A stretch of DNA of 52,402 nucleotides from Polaromonas sp. (GCA_021153985.1 JAJKJM010000047.1:1-52402); one strand, 5' to 3'; counted from the first letter of the stretch, positions 35,090-43,435 are shown. Translations and numbers: made by a program. Notes: generated from the letters alone by a model not told the origin.

Positions 35090-36661
35090 ATGACCAAGTT
35101 GCAGGTGCCTGCGGGCCCGCTACAGGACCGCCTGAACGCGCTCACCCCGGCGCGGCTGCAAGGCATGCGCCGCGGCATTGAGAAAGAAAGTCTGCGCGCC
35201 CAGCCCGGCGGCGGCCTGGCGCTCACGCCGCATCCGGCTGCCATGGGCTCGGCCCTCACGCACCCCAGCATCACCACCGATTTCAGCGAATCGCAGGTCG
35301 AGCTCGTCACCGGCGCGCACCTCAGCCCCGAAGCCACCCTGCAGGAGCTCACCGAACTGCATCAGTTCACTTACAGCACCATGAAAGCGCTGGGCGACGA
35401 GATGCTCTGGGTTTCCAGCATGCCCTGCGGCCTGCCGACCGACGAGACCATTCCCATTGCCCGTTTCGGCTCGTCCAACGTGGGGCGCGCCAAGAGCGTC
35501 TACCGCATGGGCCTGTCGCACCGCTACGGCCGGCGCATGCAGACGATTTCCGGCATTCACTACAACTGGTCGCTGCCGGGCGTCAGCAGCGAGCAGTACT
35601 TCGCGCTGATCCGCAACTTCCGCCGCCAGGCTTTTTTGCTGCTGTATCTTTTCGGCGCGTCGCCGGCGGTGTGTTCGAGCTTCGTCGCAGGCCGCCAGCA
35701 CGAGCTGCAGACCCTGAACAACGGCACCATGTACATGCCCCACGGCACCTCGCTGCGCATGGGGCGCCTGGGCTACCAGAGTGATGCGCAGGCTTCGCTC
35801 GCCGTGAGCTACAACAGCCTGGACGGGTACGGCGCCTCGCTGCAGGACGCCTTGACGCGTCCTTATCCGGCTTACGAGGCCGTCGGCATCCGCAACCCGG
35901 GCGGCGACTACAACCAGCTGGCCACCACCTTGCTGCAGATTGAAAACGAGTTCTACGGCACGATCCGCCCCAAGCGCGTGATCCATCCCGGCGAGCGCCC
36001 GCTGCATGCGTTGCGTGAGCGCGGCGTCGAATATATTGAAGTGCGCCTGATGGACCTGGACCCGTTCGAGCCCGTCGGCATCAACGCGCAGACCATGCGC
36101 TTTCTGGATGTGTTTTTGCTGCACTGCCTGCTCAGCGACAGCCCCAAAGACACGCCGCAGGAAATCGCCGAACTCAAGCACAACCAGCACCAGACAGCCG
36201 CACGCGGACGCGAACCGGGGCTCAAGCTCAAGCGCGGCGGGCAAGAAGTCACGTTGACGGCTTGGGGCGCAGAAGTCGTGGCCCAGTGCGGGCCCATCGC
36301 GGCGGCTCTTGACGCAGCGCACGGCGGCACGCTTTACAGCGACACCCTCACCGCCGCCAGCGCCGCGCTGCTGGACCCGTCCACCTTGCCATCGGCCCGC
36401 GTGCTGGCGGCCATGGCCGCCGGGCATGACAACTCATTCGTCGGATTTGTACGTGCGCAGTCGCAGAAGACCCAGGCCATCCTGCAGGCGCAGCCGCTCA
36501 CGCCCGACCAGCTTGCCCGCTTCGCCGCCCTGACGGACGCTTCCATCCAGGAGCAGAAAAAGATCGAAGCCTCGGACACCATGCCGTTTGAGATCTACCG
36601 CCAGCAATATGTGTCGGCCGAACGTCTGGGTATGCCGGGCCGCGAGGCTGTCGCGATCTGA
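35090..36661 (+). CDS. gshA: Glutamate-cysteine ligase
   Basis: This enzyme performs the first step of glutathione synthesis, ATP-dependent joining of glutamate and cysteine in the cytoplasm. The 523-residue length fits the gammaproteobacterial/betaproteobacterial type 1 family. Recognisable regions are GIEKESLRAQPGG (N-terminal ATP/metal-binding), ITTDFSESQVELVTGAH, the GISGIHYNWS-like segment (here MQTISGIHYNWSLPG), YLFGASPAVC, and VEYIEVRLMDLDPFEPVGI in the C-terminal half. GGGGA lies 9 bases before the ATG. It is a single gene; gshB is not in the window. It connects functionally with the ggt/ABC scavenging operon and thioredoxin 2 in the same window. Confidence 0.96.
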   Translation: MTKLQVPAGPLQDRLNALTPARLQGMRRGIEKESLRAQPGGGLALTPHPAAMGSALTHPSITTDFSESQVELVTGAHLSPEATLQELTELHQFTYSTMKALGDEMLWVSSMPCGLPTDETIPIARFGSSNVGRAKSVYRMGLSHRYGRRMQTISGIHYNWSLPGVSSEQYFALIRNFRRQAFLLLYLFGASPAVCSSFVAGRQHELQTLNNGTMYMPHGTSLRMGRLGYQSDAQASLAVSYNSLDGYGASLQDALTRPYPAYEAVGIRNPGGDYNQLATTLLQIENEFYGTIRPKRVIHPGERPLHALRERGVEYIEVRLMDLDPFEPVGINAQTMRFLDVFLLHCLLSDSPKDTPQEIAELKHNQHQTAARGREPGLKLKRGGQEVTLTAWGAEVVAQCGPIAAALDAAHGGTLYSDTLTAASAALLDPSTLPSARVLAAMAAGHDNSFVGFVRAQSQKTQAILQAQPLTPDQLARFAALTDASIQEQKKIEASDTMPFEIYRQQYVSAERLGMPGREAVAI

Positions 36662-36743
36662 TTCCGCTTCGTGGCGGCGCAGCCGGATGGCGCCCTGGTG
36701 AACCTGATGAACCTGAGAAGGCGCCTTTGCGACGGAAGTTGCC

Positions 36744-37703
36744 ATGTTCCAGCTTAGACAGTTAAGGACGTTCGTCGCTGCGGCTGAAACGCTGAGCTTT
36801 ACGCGTGCGGCCGAACGTGTGCACCTGACCCAGCCCAGCGTGACTGAGCAGATTCGCGCGCTTGAAGATGCCGTCGGCCGGCCCCTGTTCACCAGGCAAA
36901 ACAATGCGCTGGCGCTGACGGCTGCCGGCAGCACACTGCTGACGCGGGCGCGCGAGTTGCTGGCCATGGCGGATGACACCCTTCACGCGGTGAAGGGCGA
37001 CGCACCGTCTCCCTCGGCGAACCTCACACTGGTCGCGCCGGAGACGCTCGCCCTCACGATCTTCACGCCGGTCATGGCTGCTTATGCGCGACGCTACCCC
37101 GATGCCGGCTTGACGCTCCTGACCCGGAACTCGGCGCAGACGCTGTCAATGGTCCAGGACGGTTTGGCAGACCTCGGCCTGCTGCACGGGTTGCCCGCGC
37201 ACCCTCCCTCATTGACCAGCGAGGTTCTCAGCAGTGACGCTCCCGTGTTGGTTGTTCCGCCGGGGCACCCATTGGCTGGGCGGCAAAGCGTCTCCATCAA
37301 TGATCTGGCTGGGATGCGGCTGGGTGCGACAGCGCCGGGTTGTACCTACCGTGCCTACCTGGAAGCGTTTTTGCAATCTGGCCGGGATCTGCCCGCCATC
37401 AGCTTTGAAGCGGAGAGCGTGCGGGGCCTGATCGGGATGGTGGCCGCCGGGCTGGGCGTTTGCGTGCTGCCGCATCTGGCCTTCTGGAGCGCCTTGCCCG
37501 GCCCTGGCGTCAAGGCTGTGCGGCTGGAGGGCGCCGTGCGGGACCTGCCCGTGTGTCTGGTCCGGCCCGCCAGGATGCCGGGGCGCGAACCGCTTCACCT
37601 GTCGGCCTTCGCCGGGATGCTGCGGGAGCAGGTATTGGGGTTAGACCAGGCGGTGCCCGCCGTCGACATGCAGCACGGTCCCCGTGGTGTAGCCGTTGCC
37701 TAG
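36744..37703 (+). CDS. LysR-family transcriptional regulator
   Basis: This is a 319-residue regulator with the LysR N-terminal winged helix (MFQLRQLRTFVAAAETLSFTRAAERVHLTQPSVTEQIRALED) and a two-lobe effector domain (from about residue 90: LTLVAPETLALTIFTPVM; later VVPPGHPLAG and GLIGMVAAGLGVCVLP). It follows gshA by 82 bases. Its last 63 bases overlap, tail to tail, the end of the minus-strand SDR gene. LysR regulators often act on a divergent neighbour, but here neither neighbour is divergent, so the target is unclear; the convergent SDR is a candidate only. Confidence 0.93.
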   Translation: MFQLRQLRTFVAAAETLSFTRAAERVHLTQPSVTEQIRALEDAVGRPLFTRQNNALALTAAGSTLLTRARELLAMADDTLHAVKGDAPSPSANLTLVAPETLALTIFTPVMAAYARRYPDAGLTLLTRNSAQTLSMVQDGLADLGLLHGLPAHPPSLTSEVLSSDAPVLVVPPGHPLAGRQSVSINDLAGMRLGATAPGCTYRAYLEAFLQSGRDLPAISFEAESVRGLIGMVAAGLGVCVLPHLAFWSALPGPGVKAVRLEGAVRDLPVCLVRPARMPGREPLHLSAFAGMLREQVLGLDQAVPAVDMQHGPRGVAVA

Positions 37704-38375
37704 CAGGAAGACCATGGCATGCGCGATGTCCTCGGGCGTGCCGACACGCCCCACAGGCAGGCGCTGGGCCATCGCGGCCAACAGGTGTTCGGTGTCCGGG
37801 CCGGCAACGTCTTCCCAGATCGGCGTTCGAACCCACCCCGGAGAAACCGCATTGACCCGGATCGGCGCGAGTTCGACGGCCATGGCGCGCACAACGCCCT
37901 CCAGGGCCGCGTTGATCGCTGCGACCGCCACGCCTTTGGGCCTGGGCCGATAGGCAGCGATGCCGGACACGAAAGTCATGGATCCCCGCGCCGGCAACCG
38001 GGGTGAGGCGTATTTGGCCAGCAGAATCGGGGCCAGTATTTTGGAATTCATCGCGCGCTCCAACGCACTTCGCTCCAGCTCTTGCAGCATGACGTAGGAG
38101 CCGCCGATATCGGCGGCGGTGCAGACCAGGTGGTCCAGCTGGCCGATCCTCTCAAACAGGGCCTGCACCTCCTGCTCAAAGGTCACGTCGGCCTGTTCAA
38201 ACTGCGATGTTCCGCAGGCTTGCAGGTGCTTGCGCGCCGCTTCCAGCTTGGCAAGAGATCTCCCGACTATCGTGACCGCTGCGCCCTGGGCCAGAAGCTC
38301 CCGTGCCAGTGCCAGGCCCATCCCTGAGTTGCCCCCGACGACCACAACATGATTGCCCGTCAATGATGTATCCAC
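37641..38375 (-). CDS. Atypical SDR-family protein lacking the YxxxK motif
   Basis: This is a 244-residue Rossmann-fold protein. The cofactor motif GGNSGMG is at 14-20, an NADPH-type Arg/Ser pair at 39-40 (VGRSLAK), and Ser137 in TFVSGIAAY. At the positions of the catalytic Tyr and Lys the sequence reads VAAINAAL, so Tyr is Val151 and Lys is Asn155. It may be non-catalytic or use other residues. The start is GTG at 38375, with AGGATC at proper spacing; upstream codons in frame do not resemble SDRs. The last 63 bases overlap the end of the LysR gene on the other strand. Confidence 0.86.
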   Translation of the reverse strand: MDTSLTGNHVVVVGGNSGMGLALARELLAQGAAVTIVGRSLAKLEAARKHLQACGTSQFEQADVTFEQEVQALFERIGQLDHLVCTAADIGGSYVMLQELERSALERAMNSKILAPILLAKYASPRLPARGSMTFVSGIAAYRPRPKGVAVAAINAALEGVVRAMAVELAPIRVNAVSPGWVRTPIWEDVAGPDTEHLLAAMAQRLPVGRVGTPEDIAHAMVFLLGNGYTTGTVLHVDGGHRLV

Positions 38376-38508
38376 TTTGATCCTGTAAAGATGTTTGAAC
38401 AGGATGCCAATGGTGCGAGCGATCCGCATCCGGCTCAAGAAGGAAGTTCCGATGGAGGTATTGGAATCTCCTGTGGGACGACGCTTTGCAGGGGTGCTTG
38501 CAAATCCA

Positions 38509-38742
38509 TTAAAGGCCTGGGGCCTCACTAGCCCGCTTCAGCAAAGCCGCTTCGGCGTCTTCACGCCAGTAGTCCACTGCGCCCCACCAGCCCTCCCACA
38601 CGCAGCCATTGCAACCCCGCCCGCAGCAGCTGTCGGGCTCGGGCGGCGGCGCGCGCAGGGTGATGCCGGCAGCTGCGGCGCGCTGTTGCAGGGCACTGAA
38701 CATCGCCAGCGCTGCGTCGCGGTTGGTGAGGGCTTCTGGCAT
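38509..38742 (-). CDS. Small oxidoreductase-like domain protein (Cys-rich)
   Basis: This is a 77-residue protein matching the short 'oxidoreductase-like, N-terminal' domain: a Pro-rich lead (PPPEPDS), then CCGRGCNGCVWEGWW and a WREDAEAALLK helix. The four Cys in C-C-x2-C-x2-C spacing suggest metal or iron-sulphur binding, though the function is not established. It follows the small membrane protein gene by 20 bases on the same strand. A much longer open frame on this strand continues upstream but runs antisense to ylqF and is not a gene. Confidence 0.82.
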   Translation of the reverse strand: MPEALTNRDAALAMFSALQQRAAAAGITLRAPPPEPDSCCGRGCNGCVWEGWWGAVDYWREDAEAALLKRASEAPGL

Positions 38743-38762
38743 GGCCCGGGCAAACGTACGCG

Positions 38763-39035
38763 TCAGTCTTTGGCGGAAGCCGCCATGCGCCGGCGCGCAT
38801 ACAGGCCGACAAACGCAGCCCCCAGCACCACGGCAAACCAGCCCACCAGGGAAGACTGCGCCACGATGGACTGCATGCCTGGCGAGGTGATGAAGTAGGG
38901 CGACACCAGCACGCCGGCGCCGATCAGCAGGCACAGCACGCCCTTGAACAGCAGTTCGTTGTTGGCTTTGGCCGAAGCAGCGAGCCGGCGGGCGGGAATG
39001 ACGGGTTTGCGGTCGGGAGCGGAGGGAAGTGGCAT
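38763..39035 (-). CDS. Small membrane protein, two predicted helices
   Basis: This is a 90-residue protein with two hydrophobic segments (LLFKGVLCLLIGAGVLVSPYFI and LVGWFAVVLGAAFVGLYA) separated by a short loop, and basic ends (RKPVIPARRLAASAK; ARRRMAASAKD). It is upstream of and probably co-transcribed with the Cys-rich small protein. It is divergent from ylqF. No family is recognised with confidence. Confidence 0.72.
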   Translation of the reverse strand: MPLPSAPDRKPVIPARRLAASAKANNELLFKGVLCLLIGAGVLVSPYFITSPGMQSIVAQSSLVGWFAVVLGAAFVGLYARRRMAASAKD

Positions 39036-39297
39036 GGAAGGCTCGGGTCGGGGTGGGTGTGAAGTGCCGGGCGGCGATGTTCGCTGCTGCGCGCCGGATG
39101 CGACGCTGTGATCCCCCGATTGTCGTCCATGTGCTCCGGGCGGGTGCAGGCGGTCTGGCAAAGCCGGTTCCGCAGCTCCCGCGGGCAATGCCTTCCTTCT
39201 CGAGGAGGGCATTTTGCGGTATGCGGCGACAATTGGGGCATCGCGGGGGTCTACACCCCATGCCCCAAACATCCGAACCCCAGAAAGAAAAGATCCG

Positions 39298-40245
39298 ATG
39301 GCCATCCAGTGGTTTCCCGGTCACATGCACCTGACCAAAAAAGCCATCAGTGAGCGCATCAAGGAAATTGATGTCGTCATTGAGCTGCTGGACGCGCGCC
39401 TGCCCGGCTCCAGCGCCAACCCCATGCTGGCCGAGCTCACCAGCGGCAAGCCCGCGCTCAAGGTGCTCAACAAGCGCGACCTGGCCGATGCCACGCGCAC
39501 GCCGCTCTGGCTGGAGCACTACAACAGCCTGCCCAACACCCGCGCCATTGAGCTCGACGCCAGCGAGACCACGCCCGCACGCCGCCTCATTGACGCCTGC
39601 CACGCGCTGGCACCCACGCGCGGCACCATGGTCAAGCCCATGCGTGTGCTGATCTGCGGCATCCCCAACGTCGGCAAGTCCACGCTCATCAACACCCTCA
39701 CCGGCAAGCGCGCCACCAAAACCGGCGACGAAGCCGGCATTACCAAGGTCGAGCAGCGACTCGTGCTGGCCGACGGGTTTTACCTGTGGGACACGCCCGG
39801 CATGCTCTGGCCGCGCATCATCGTCGCTAAAAGCGGCTACAACCTGGCCGCCAGCGGCGCCATCGGCCGCAACGCCTTTAATGAAGAAGAGGTGGCGCTC
39901 GAGCTGCTCGACTACCTCATCAAGCATTACCCCGGCCTGCTGGAGGCACGCTACAAGGTCGAGGTCACACCCGGCATCACCGACGAGCAGATGCTCGAAG
40001 AAATCGGCCGCAAGCGCGGCGCGGTGCTCAGCAAGGGCCGCATCAACCTGCAAAAGGCCGCCGAGATCGTGATCTATGAATTCCGCTCTGCCACGCTGGG
40101 TCGCGTGACGCTAGAAACCCCCGAAGAGTACGCCGAATGGCTGACAGCCGGCCGGTTGCTGGATGCCGAACGGCAGGTCAAGAAAGACAAGATCGAGACC
40201 AACCGGCTGATCAAGTTCAAGAAGATTCCAAAGCCTGCACCCTGA
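39298..40245 (+). CDS. ylqF: YlqF/RbgA-type circularly permuted GTPase
   Basis: This is a ribosome-assembly GTPase of 315 residues; RbgA in Bacillus helps late 50S maturation. The permuted order is visible: G4 NKRD at 58-61 comes before G1 GIPNVGKST at 121-129, with G2 in GDEAGIT and G3 DTPG at 165-168. The opening WFPGHMHLTKKAI is diagnostic. The C-terminal half has the helical RNA-binding-like domain. The ATG at 39298 gives the family start. It fits functionally with the RIO kinase, Dus and methyltransferase genes elsewhere in the window, but is not in an operon with them. Confidence 0.95.
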   Translation: MAIQWFPGHMHLTKKAISERIKEIDVVIELLDARLPGSSANPMLAELTSGKPALKVLNKRDLADATRTPLWLEHYNSLPNTRAIELDASETTPARRLIDACHALAPTRGTMVKPMRVLICGIPNVGKSTLINTLTGKRATKTGDEAGITKVEQRLVLADGFYLWDTPGMLWPRIIVAKSGYNLAASGAIGRNAFNEEEVALELLDYLIKHYPGLLEARYKVEVTPGITDEQMLEEIGRKRGAVLSKGRINLQKAAEIVIYEFRSATLGRVTLETPEEYAEWLTAGRLLDAERQVKKDKIETNRLIKFKKIPKPAP

Positions 40246-40341
40246 GGGCACCCGGTGCCCGCTGCCGCCCCGGAGGCGTCCTACGCCAGCGTGCGTGCAC
40301 TGCTGATGAACGCCCCCTGACCCCATGCCAACAATAAAGGC

Positions 40342-41067
40342 ATGAGGAACTCATTCACCTCTTCCCCGCACGGCATATCCGCCCTCCGCAAGAACAGCGA
40401 AGAGCCCGGCAACACCGAACCCGGCACCACGCCAGCCTGCATCCGCGTCGGCATCGTGGACGACTACAGCGTGGTGCGTGCGGGGCTGGAGCGCCTTTTC
40501 CTGAGTTATCCGGGCTTCTCCGTGGTGGCAATGGCCGGGAGCGCCGCAGATGCCTTGGCGCTGGCCAAATCACGCAAGCTCGACGTCATGGTGCTGGATA
40601 TTTTCCTGCGGCACGAAAGCGCCATGGATATTCTTGAACGCATGGCCGTCCTGGCCCCGCAGATGGCCACTGTGATTTACAGCGGCTATCCCGAGCAGCA
40701 ATACGCGCTCCCGCTGATACGCCTGGGCGCGCGCGCCTATGTCGACAAGGCGGCGCCGGTCAGTGAACTGGTCACCGCCGTGCGGGCCGTGGCAGGAGGC
40801 GCGACTTTCTTTTCCAAGCAGGTGCAGGCGATGTTGTGGGCCAGCATTAACCAGAGCGGCGCACCGGGACCGGCGGGGCTGACCGCGCGGGAATTTCAGG
40901 TGTTCCTGCGCCTGGCCAGCGGGCAGACGGTGACGGAAATCGCAAAGGCGCTCTCATTGACGGACGTCACCATCAGCTCACACCGCGCCCGGGTGCTCGA
41001 AAAGCTTCAGCTGAGCAGCAACTCCCACCTCACGCGTTACGCGGTCGACAACCATTTCCTGAGCTAA
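40342..41067 (+). CDS. NarL/FixJ-type response regulator without adjacent kinase
   Basis: This is a 241-residue two-domain regulator. The receiver has the acidic pair Asp40/Asp41, phosphoacceptor Asp86 in VMVLDIFLR, and a Lys in ARAYVDKAAP. A LuxR-type helix-turn-helix follows (GLTAREFQVFLRLASGQTVTEIAKALSLTDVTISSHRARVLEKL). The first 32 residues are extra and polar. No histidine kinase lies next to it, so it is an orphan response regulator in this window. It is closed by the hairpin terminator at 41133-41164. Confidence 0.94.
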   Translation: MRNSFTSSPHGISALRKNSEEPGNTEPGTTPACIRVGIVDDYSVVRAGLERLFLSYPGFSVVAMAGSAADALALAKSRKLDVMVLDIFLRHESAMDILERMAVLAPQMATVIYSGYPEQQYALPLIRLGARAYVDKAAPVSELVTAVRAVAGGATFFSKQVQAMLWASINQSGAPGPAGLTAREFQVFLRLASGQTVTEIAKALSLTDVTISSHRARVLEKLQLSSNSHLTRYAVDNHFLS

Positions 41068-41132
41068 AAGCTAAAAGCTTGTCGATCCGCCCCAATGCCT
41101 GCAATGACTGGATTGCTGATGCCAGCCGGCCG

Positions 41133-41164
41133 AAAAAAGGGGCAGGCGAGGCCTGCCCCTTTTT
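41133..41164. terminator. Bidirectional terminator between response regulator and KGG genes
   Basis: A 13-bp hairpin, AAAAGGGGCAGGC / GCCTGCCCCTTTT around GAG, has A-tract on the left and T-tract on the right. It serves the plus-strand response regulator and the minus-strand KGG gene, which end 108 bases apart. Confidence 0.92.
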
Positions 41165-41175
41165 GGCGCCGCACG

Positions 41176-41466
41176 TTAGCGGTTTCCGCCAGAGCCGCCT
41201 TGGTTGCCGCCCTGGTTTCCGCCGCTGGCCTGGCCGCCTTTGCGGCCGGCTTCACGGGCTTCTTCCGAGCTGAACTCGTGGGCGTTGCCGCTTTCGTGAG
41301 AGGCCTTGCCGCCTTCGCTGGCAATTTCGCGCTGGCGATCCGGATCCATCGAGGCAAAGCCGCGGTTGGACGTGCCGCTCTGGTTGCTGCCCTGGCCACC
41401 GCTCTGGCTGCCACCCTGGTTGCCTTGGTTGCCGCCTTGATTTCCGCCTTGGTTATTTGAAGCCAT
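41176..41466 (-). CDS. KGG-motif stress-induced protein (YciG-like)
   Basis: This is a 96-residue, highly hydrophilic protein. The centre holds two KGG-type stress motifs, the first degenerate: GFASMDPDRQREIASEGGKA and SSEEAREAGRKGGQ, the 'stress-induced bacterial acidophilic repeat' seen in E. coli YciG and YmdF. Both ends are Gly/Asn/Gln-rich low-complexity tracts (repeats of GGNQ), likely disordered. AAGGAG lies just before the ATG at 41466. General stress control is likely for the family. A 10-bp inverted repeat sits 55 bases upstream. Confidence 0.88.
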   Translation of the reverse strand: MASNNQGGNQGGNQGNQGGSQSGGQGSNQSGTSNRGFASMDPDRQREIASEGGKASHESGNAHEFSSEEAREAGRKGGQASGGNQGGNQGGSGGNR

Positions 41467-42001
41467 CTGGTTTTCTCCTTGGATAAAAAAGCCTCCACGC
41501 AAGGGAAGCGATGGGAAGCTGTGAATTCGTGACGGGCCGAATTGCCTGCCACGAATTCATGATGCTGCGCAGCGCGATGCGATGGTGTCGGTTTCGAAAT
41601 CTGCTGGATGTAGGAAAAGTTAAAGGGCGGCTGTTCGGTAATTCGACGCACTGCTGTGCTGCAGTCACTTGTCCACAGAGGGGGAGTGCAAGGGCATGCG
41701 GGGCCGCATTTAGATGTTGATGGCGATGCGCATTAAGGCGCGCGGACGATGAGCGGCGAAGACATGGAGTGTGCGGCGGCAAAGAGGCCCGATATCCACA
41801 AAACCATCCACAGGCCCGCGGCGACGCCACACAAACGCCATTGCATGATGCTGTGCGATTTGTCCGACATGCGGCCAGCGCGCTGCTTTGCATAAGGGCC
41901 GTGAGGCAACTTCTATCGTGATCTGTCAGCCAAAACCACCGACAGCCAAACAAAGCCAAACAAAGCCAAACACCCACCTATCCACTCCCGGGAGCAACCT
42001 G
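41467..42001. other. 535-base gap between KGG protein and DUF2243 genes
   Basis: The gap holds the TGAATTCGTG/CACGAATTCA inverted repeat (41522-41559) near the KGG start, three DnaA-box-like 9-mers (41669-41677, 41792-41800, 41804-41812) and a 10-bp tandem repeat AGCCAAACAA (41944-41972, 2.9 copies) just before the DUF2243 gene. No gene is evident. Confidence 0.5.
41522..41559. promoter_or_regulatory. 10-bp perfect inverted repeat upstream of the KGG gene
   Basis: TGAATTCGTG (41522-41531) and CACGAATTCA (41550-41559) have a spacer of 18. It is placed where a promoter for the minus-strand KGG gene would be. It is a candidate operator or a structured leader. Confidence 0.45.
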
Positions 42002-42763
42002 ATGAGCGCCGTCCCTTCCTCTTCATCCCATTCTTCTTCTTCTCCTTCATTGGCGTCTCCGGCGTCGGCGTCTTCGGCGTCTTCCTCGCCGCAGTTCCCG
42101 GTGGGGGCAGGCGTGCTGCTCGGGCTGGGGCTGGGCGGCTTCTTTGACGGTATCGTGCTGCACCAGCTTTTGCAGTGGCACCACATGCTGTCGAGCGCAG
42201 GGTTTTCGGCTGACGATGTGCACGACCTGAAGGTCAACACGCTGGCCGACGGGCTGTTTCATGCCAGCACGTATATCTTTGTCATCTGGGGGCTGAGCTG
42301 GCTGTGGCGCGCCGCGCGCCGGCCGCATTTCTTATGGTCCGCGCCGCTGCTGTTCGCCACCGTGCTGATGGGGTTCGGAATCTTCAACGTGGTCGAAGGC
42401 CTGGTGGACCACCAACTGCTGGGCATCCACCACGTGAATGAAACGGTGCCCAGGGAGCAATGGATTTACTGGGATATCGGTTTTTTGCTCTGGGGTGCGG
42501 CCATGCTGGTGGGCGGCTGGGTATGGATGCGGCGCCTCCAGAACAAAGCGCTATCTGGTGTCTCCGGCGTTCCGTATGCCGGCAGCCCAGGCGCGGCTAT
42601 GCCGGGCGCATCGCTGAACCCAGGCGATGAAGCGCCTGAAGGCGCGCCGGGCACCGGTGAGGCCATCTGCCGCGAATGCGGCGGCACCGGCCGCAACGCG
42701 GCAGGCACATGCATCGCATGCGGAGGCGACGGCAAGGTCACGGTGGCGCTGGCGGGCGGCTGA
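42002..42763 (+). CDS. DUF2243 membrane protein with C-terminal DnaJ-like zinc-ribbon tail
   Basis: This is a 253-residue protein. After a Ser-rich N-terminus (about residues 5-30) come four hydrophobic segments of the DUF2243 family: GVLLGLGLGGFFDGIVLHQLLQWHHM, a STYIFVIWGLSWLWRAA helix, LLFATVLMGFGIFNVVEGLVDHQLLGIHH, and WDIGFLLWGAAMLVGGWVWMR. The conserved His residues (HQLLQWHH, DHQLLGIHHV) suggest metal or haem-like binding within the membrane. The last 40 residues carry CRECGGTG and CIACGGDG, the CxxCxG zinc motif of DnaJ, which is not part of the usual DUF2243 protein. GGGAG precedes the ATG. Confidence 0.88.
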   Translation: MSAVPSSSSHSSSSPSLASPASASSASSSPQFPVGAGVLLGLGLGGFFDGIVLHQLLQWHHMLSSAGFSADDVHDLKVNTLADGLFHASTYIFVIWGLSWLWRAARRPHFLWSAPLLFATVLMGFGIFNVVEGLVDHQLLGIHHVNETVPREQWIYWDIGFLLWGAAMLVGGWVWMRRLQNKALSGVSGVPYAGSPGAAMPGASLNPGDEAPEGAPGTGEAICRECGGTGRNAAGTCIACGGDGKVTVALAGG

Positions 42764-42778
42764 GGAGGCCGCGGCCCT

Positions 42779-43435
42779 TTACGCCAAAAACTTCGCTTCG
42801 CGCAGCCAGGCGGCCAGTCGTTCGGCAAACACCTTGTATCCCTCAGCATTGGCGTGGATCTGGTCCGAACGCAGTTCGCTGCGCGACAGCACATACGACC
42901 AGCCGCCGGCAAACAGCGGCGTGCCGGTTTCTTTCGCCACGTCGGCATACACCTCGTGGTCACTCAGTGCGCCGGCCGCGGCAGCCAGGAAGACGGGTTT
43001 GGGCTCTGCGATCAGCACCACCTGCGCGCTGGCGGCAGCGGTCTGCACAATGCTTTTGAGTGCGGCTCGCGTGCCGTCCAGCGGCAAGCTCCGCAAAAAA
43101 TCATTGCCGCCAATCGACACCAGCACCAGGCCCGGCGTGTTGTCTTGCAGCAGCGCCGGCAGCCGCGCCAGCGCGCCGGCGGTGGTGTCGCCGTTGATGC
43201 CGGCGTTCTGCGTCACATACCCGGTGATCTGCTGAAGCTGCTGCGGGTAGCCCGCACCGGCGACAGCACCATAGCCAAACGTCAGCGAATCGCCCAGGCA
43301 GAGCAGTGTGGCTTCTTTGGGCAGTGTCTTGCCCCGGGGCTTGGCAGATTTCGAACAGCCGGCCGCCGCCAGCAAGGCAGAAGCGAGGCCGCCCAGCACG
43401 AGCTGGCGGCGAAAGGTGTTGGCGGATGTGTACAT
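42779..43435 (-). CDS. SGNH/GDSL lipoprotein esterase (TesA-like arylesterase)
   Basis: This is a 218-residue exported hydrolase. The signal is lipoprotein-like (LLAAAGC, Cys27 lipidated), after a short N-terminus with an RR pair. Block I is CLGDSLT (Ser50), block II NAGINGDT, block III SIGGNDFLR, and block V DQIHANAEGY with the Asp and His of the triad. All four SGNH residues are present. TesA in E. coli is a periplasmic thioesterase/lysophospholipase; here the lipobox would tether the enzyme. It converges with the DUF2243 gene, 15 bases apart. Confidence 0.93.
   Translation of the reverse strand: MYTSANTFRRQLVLGGLASALLAAAGCSKSAKPRGKTLPKEATLLCLGDSLTFGYGAVAGAGYPQQLQQITGYVTQNAGINGDTTAGALARLPALLQDNTPGLVLVSIGGNDFLRSLPLDGTRAALKSIVQTAAASAQVVLIAEPKPVFLAAAAGALSDHEVYADVAKETGTPLFAGGWSYVLSRSELRSDQIHANAEGYKVFAERLAAWLREAKFLA

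Noticed and set aside
35120..36427. Minus-strand open frame of over 400 codons opposite gshA
   Set aside because: It is a shadow of the well-supported gshA frame, with typical antisense composition and no ribosome-binding site.
38743..40053. Minus-strand open frame extending the small Cys-rich gene to over 500 codons
   Set aside because: The extension is antisense to ylqF and has no recognisable protein features; only the last 77 codons match a domain.
41669..41812. Three DnaA-box-like 9-mers (TTGTCCACA, ATATCCACA, CCATCCACA), considered as a replication origin
   Set aside because: No dnaA, dnaN, parAB or gidA genes nearby, no AT-rich unwinding region or iteron array, and the boxes are imperfect.
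41944..41972. Tandem AGCCAAACAA repeats, considered as the beginning of a CRISPR or iteron array
   Set aside because: Only 2.9 copies of a 10-mer with no spacers and no associated genes; most likely simple slippage.
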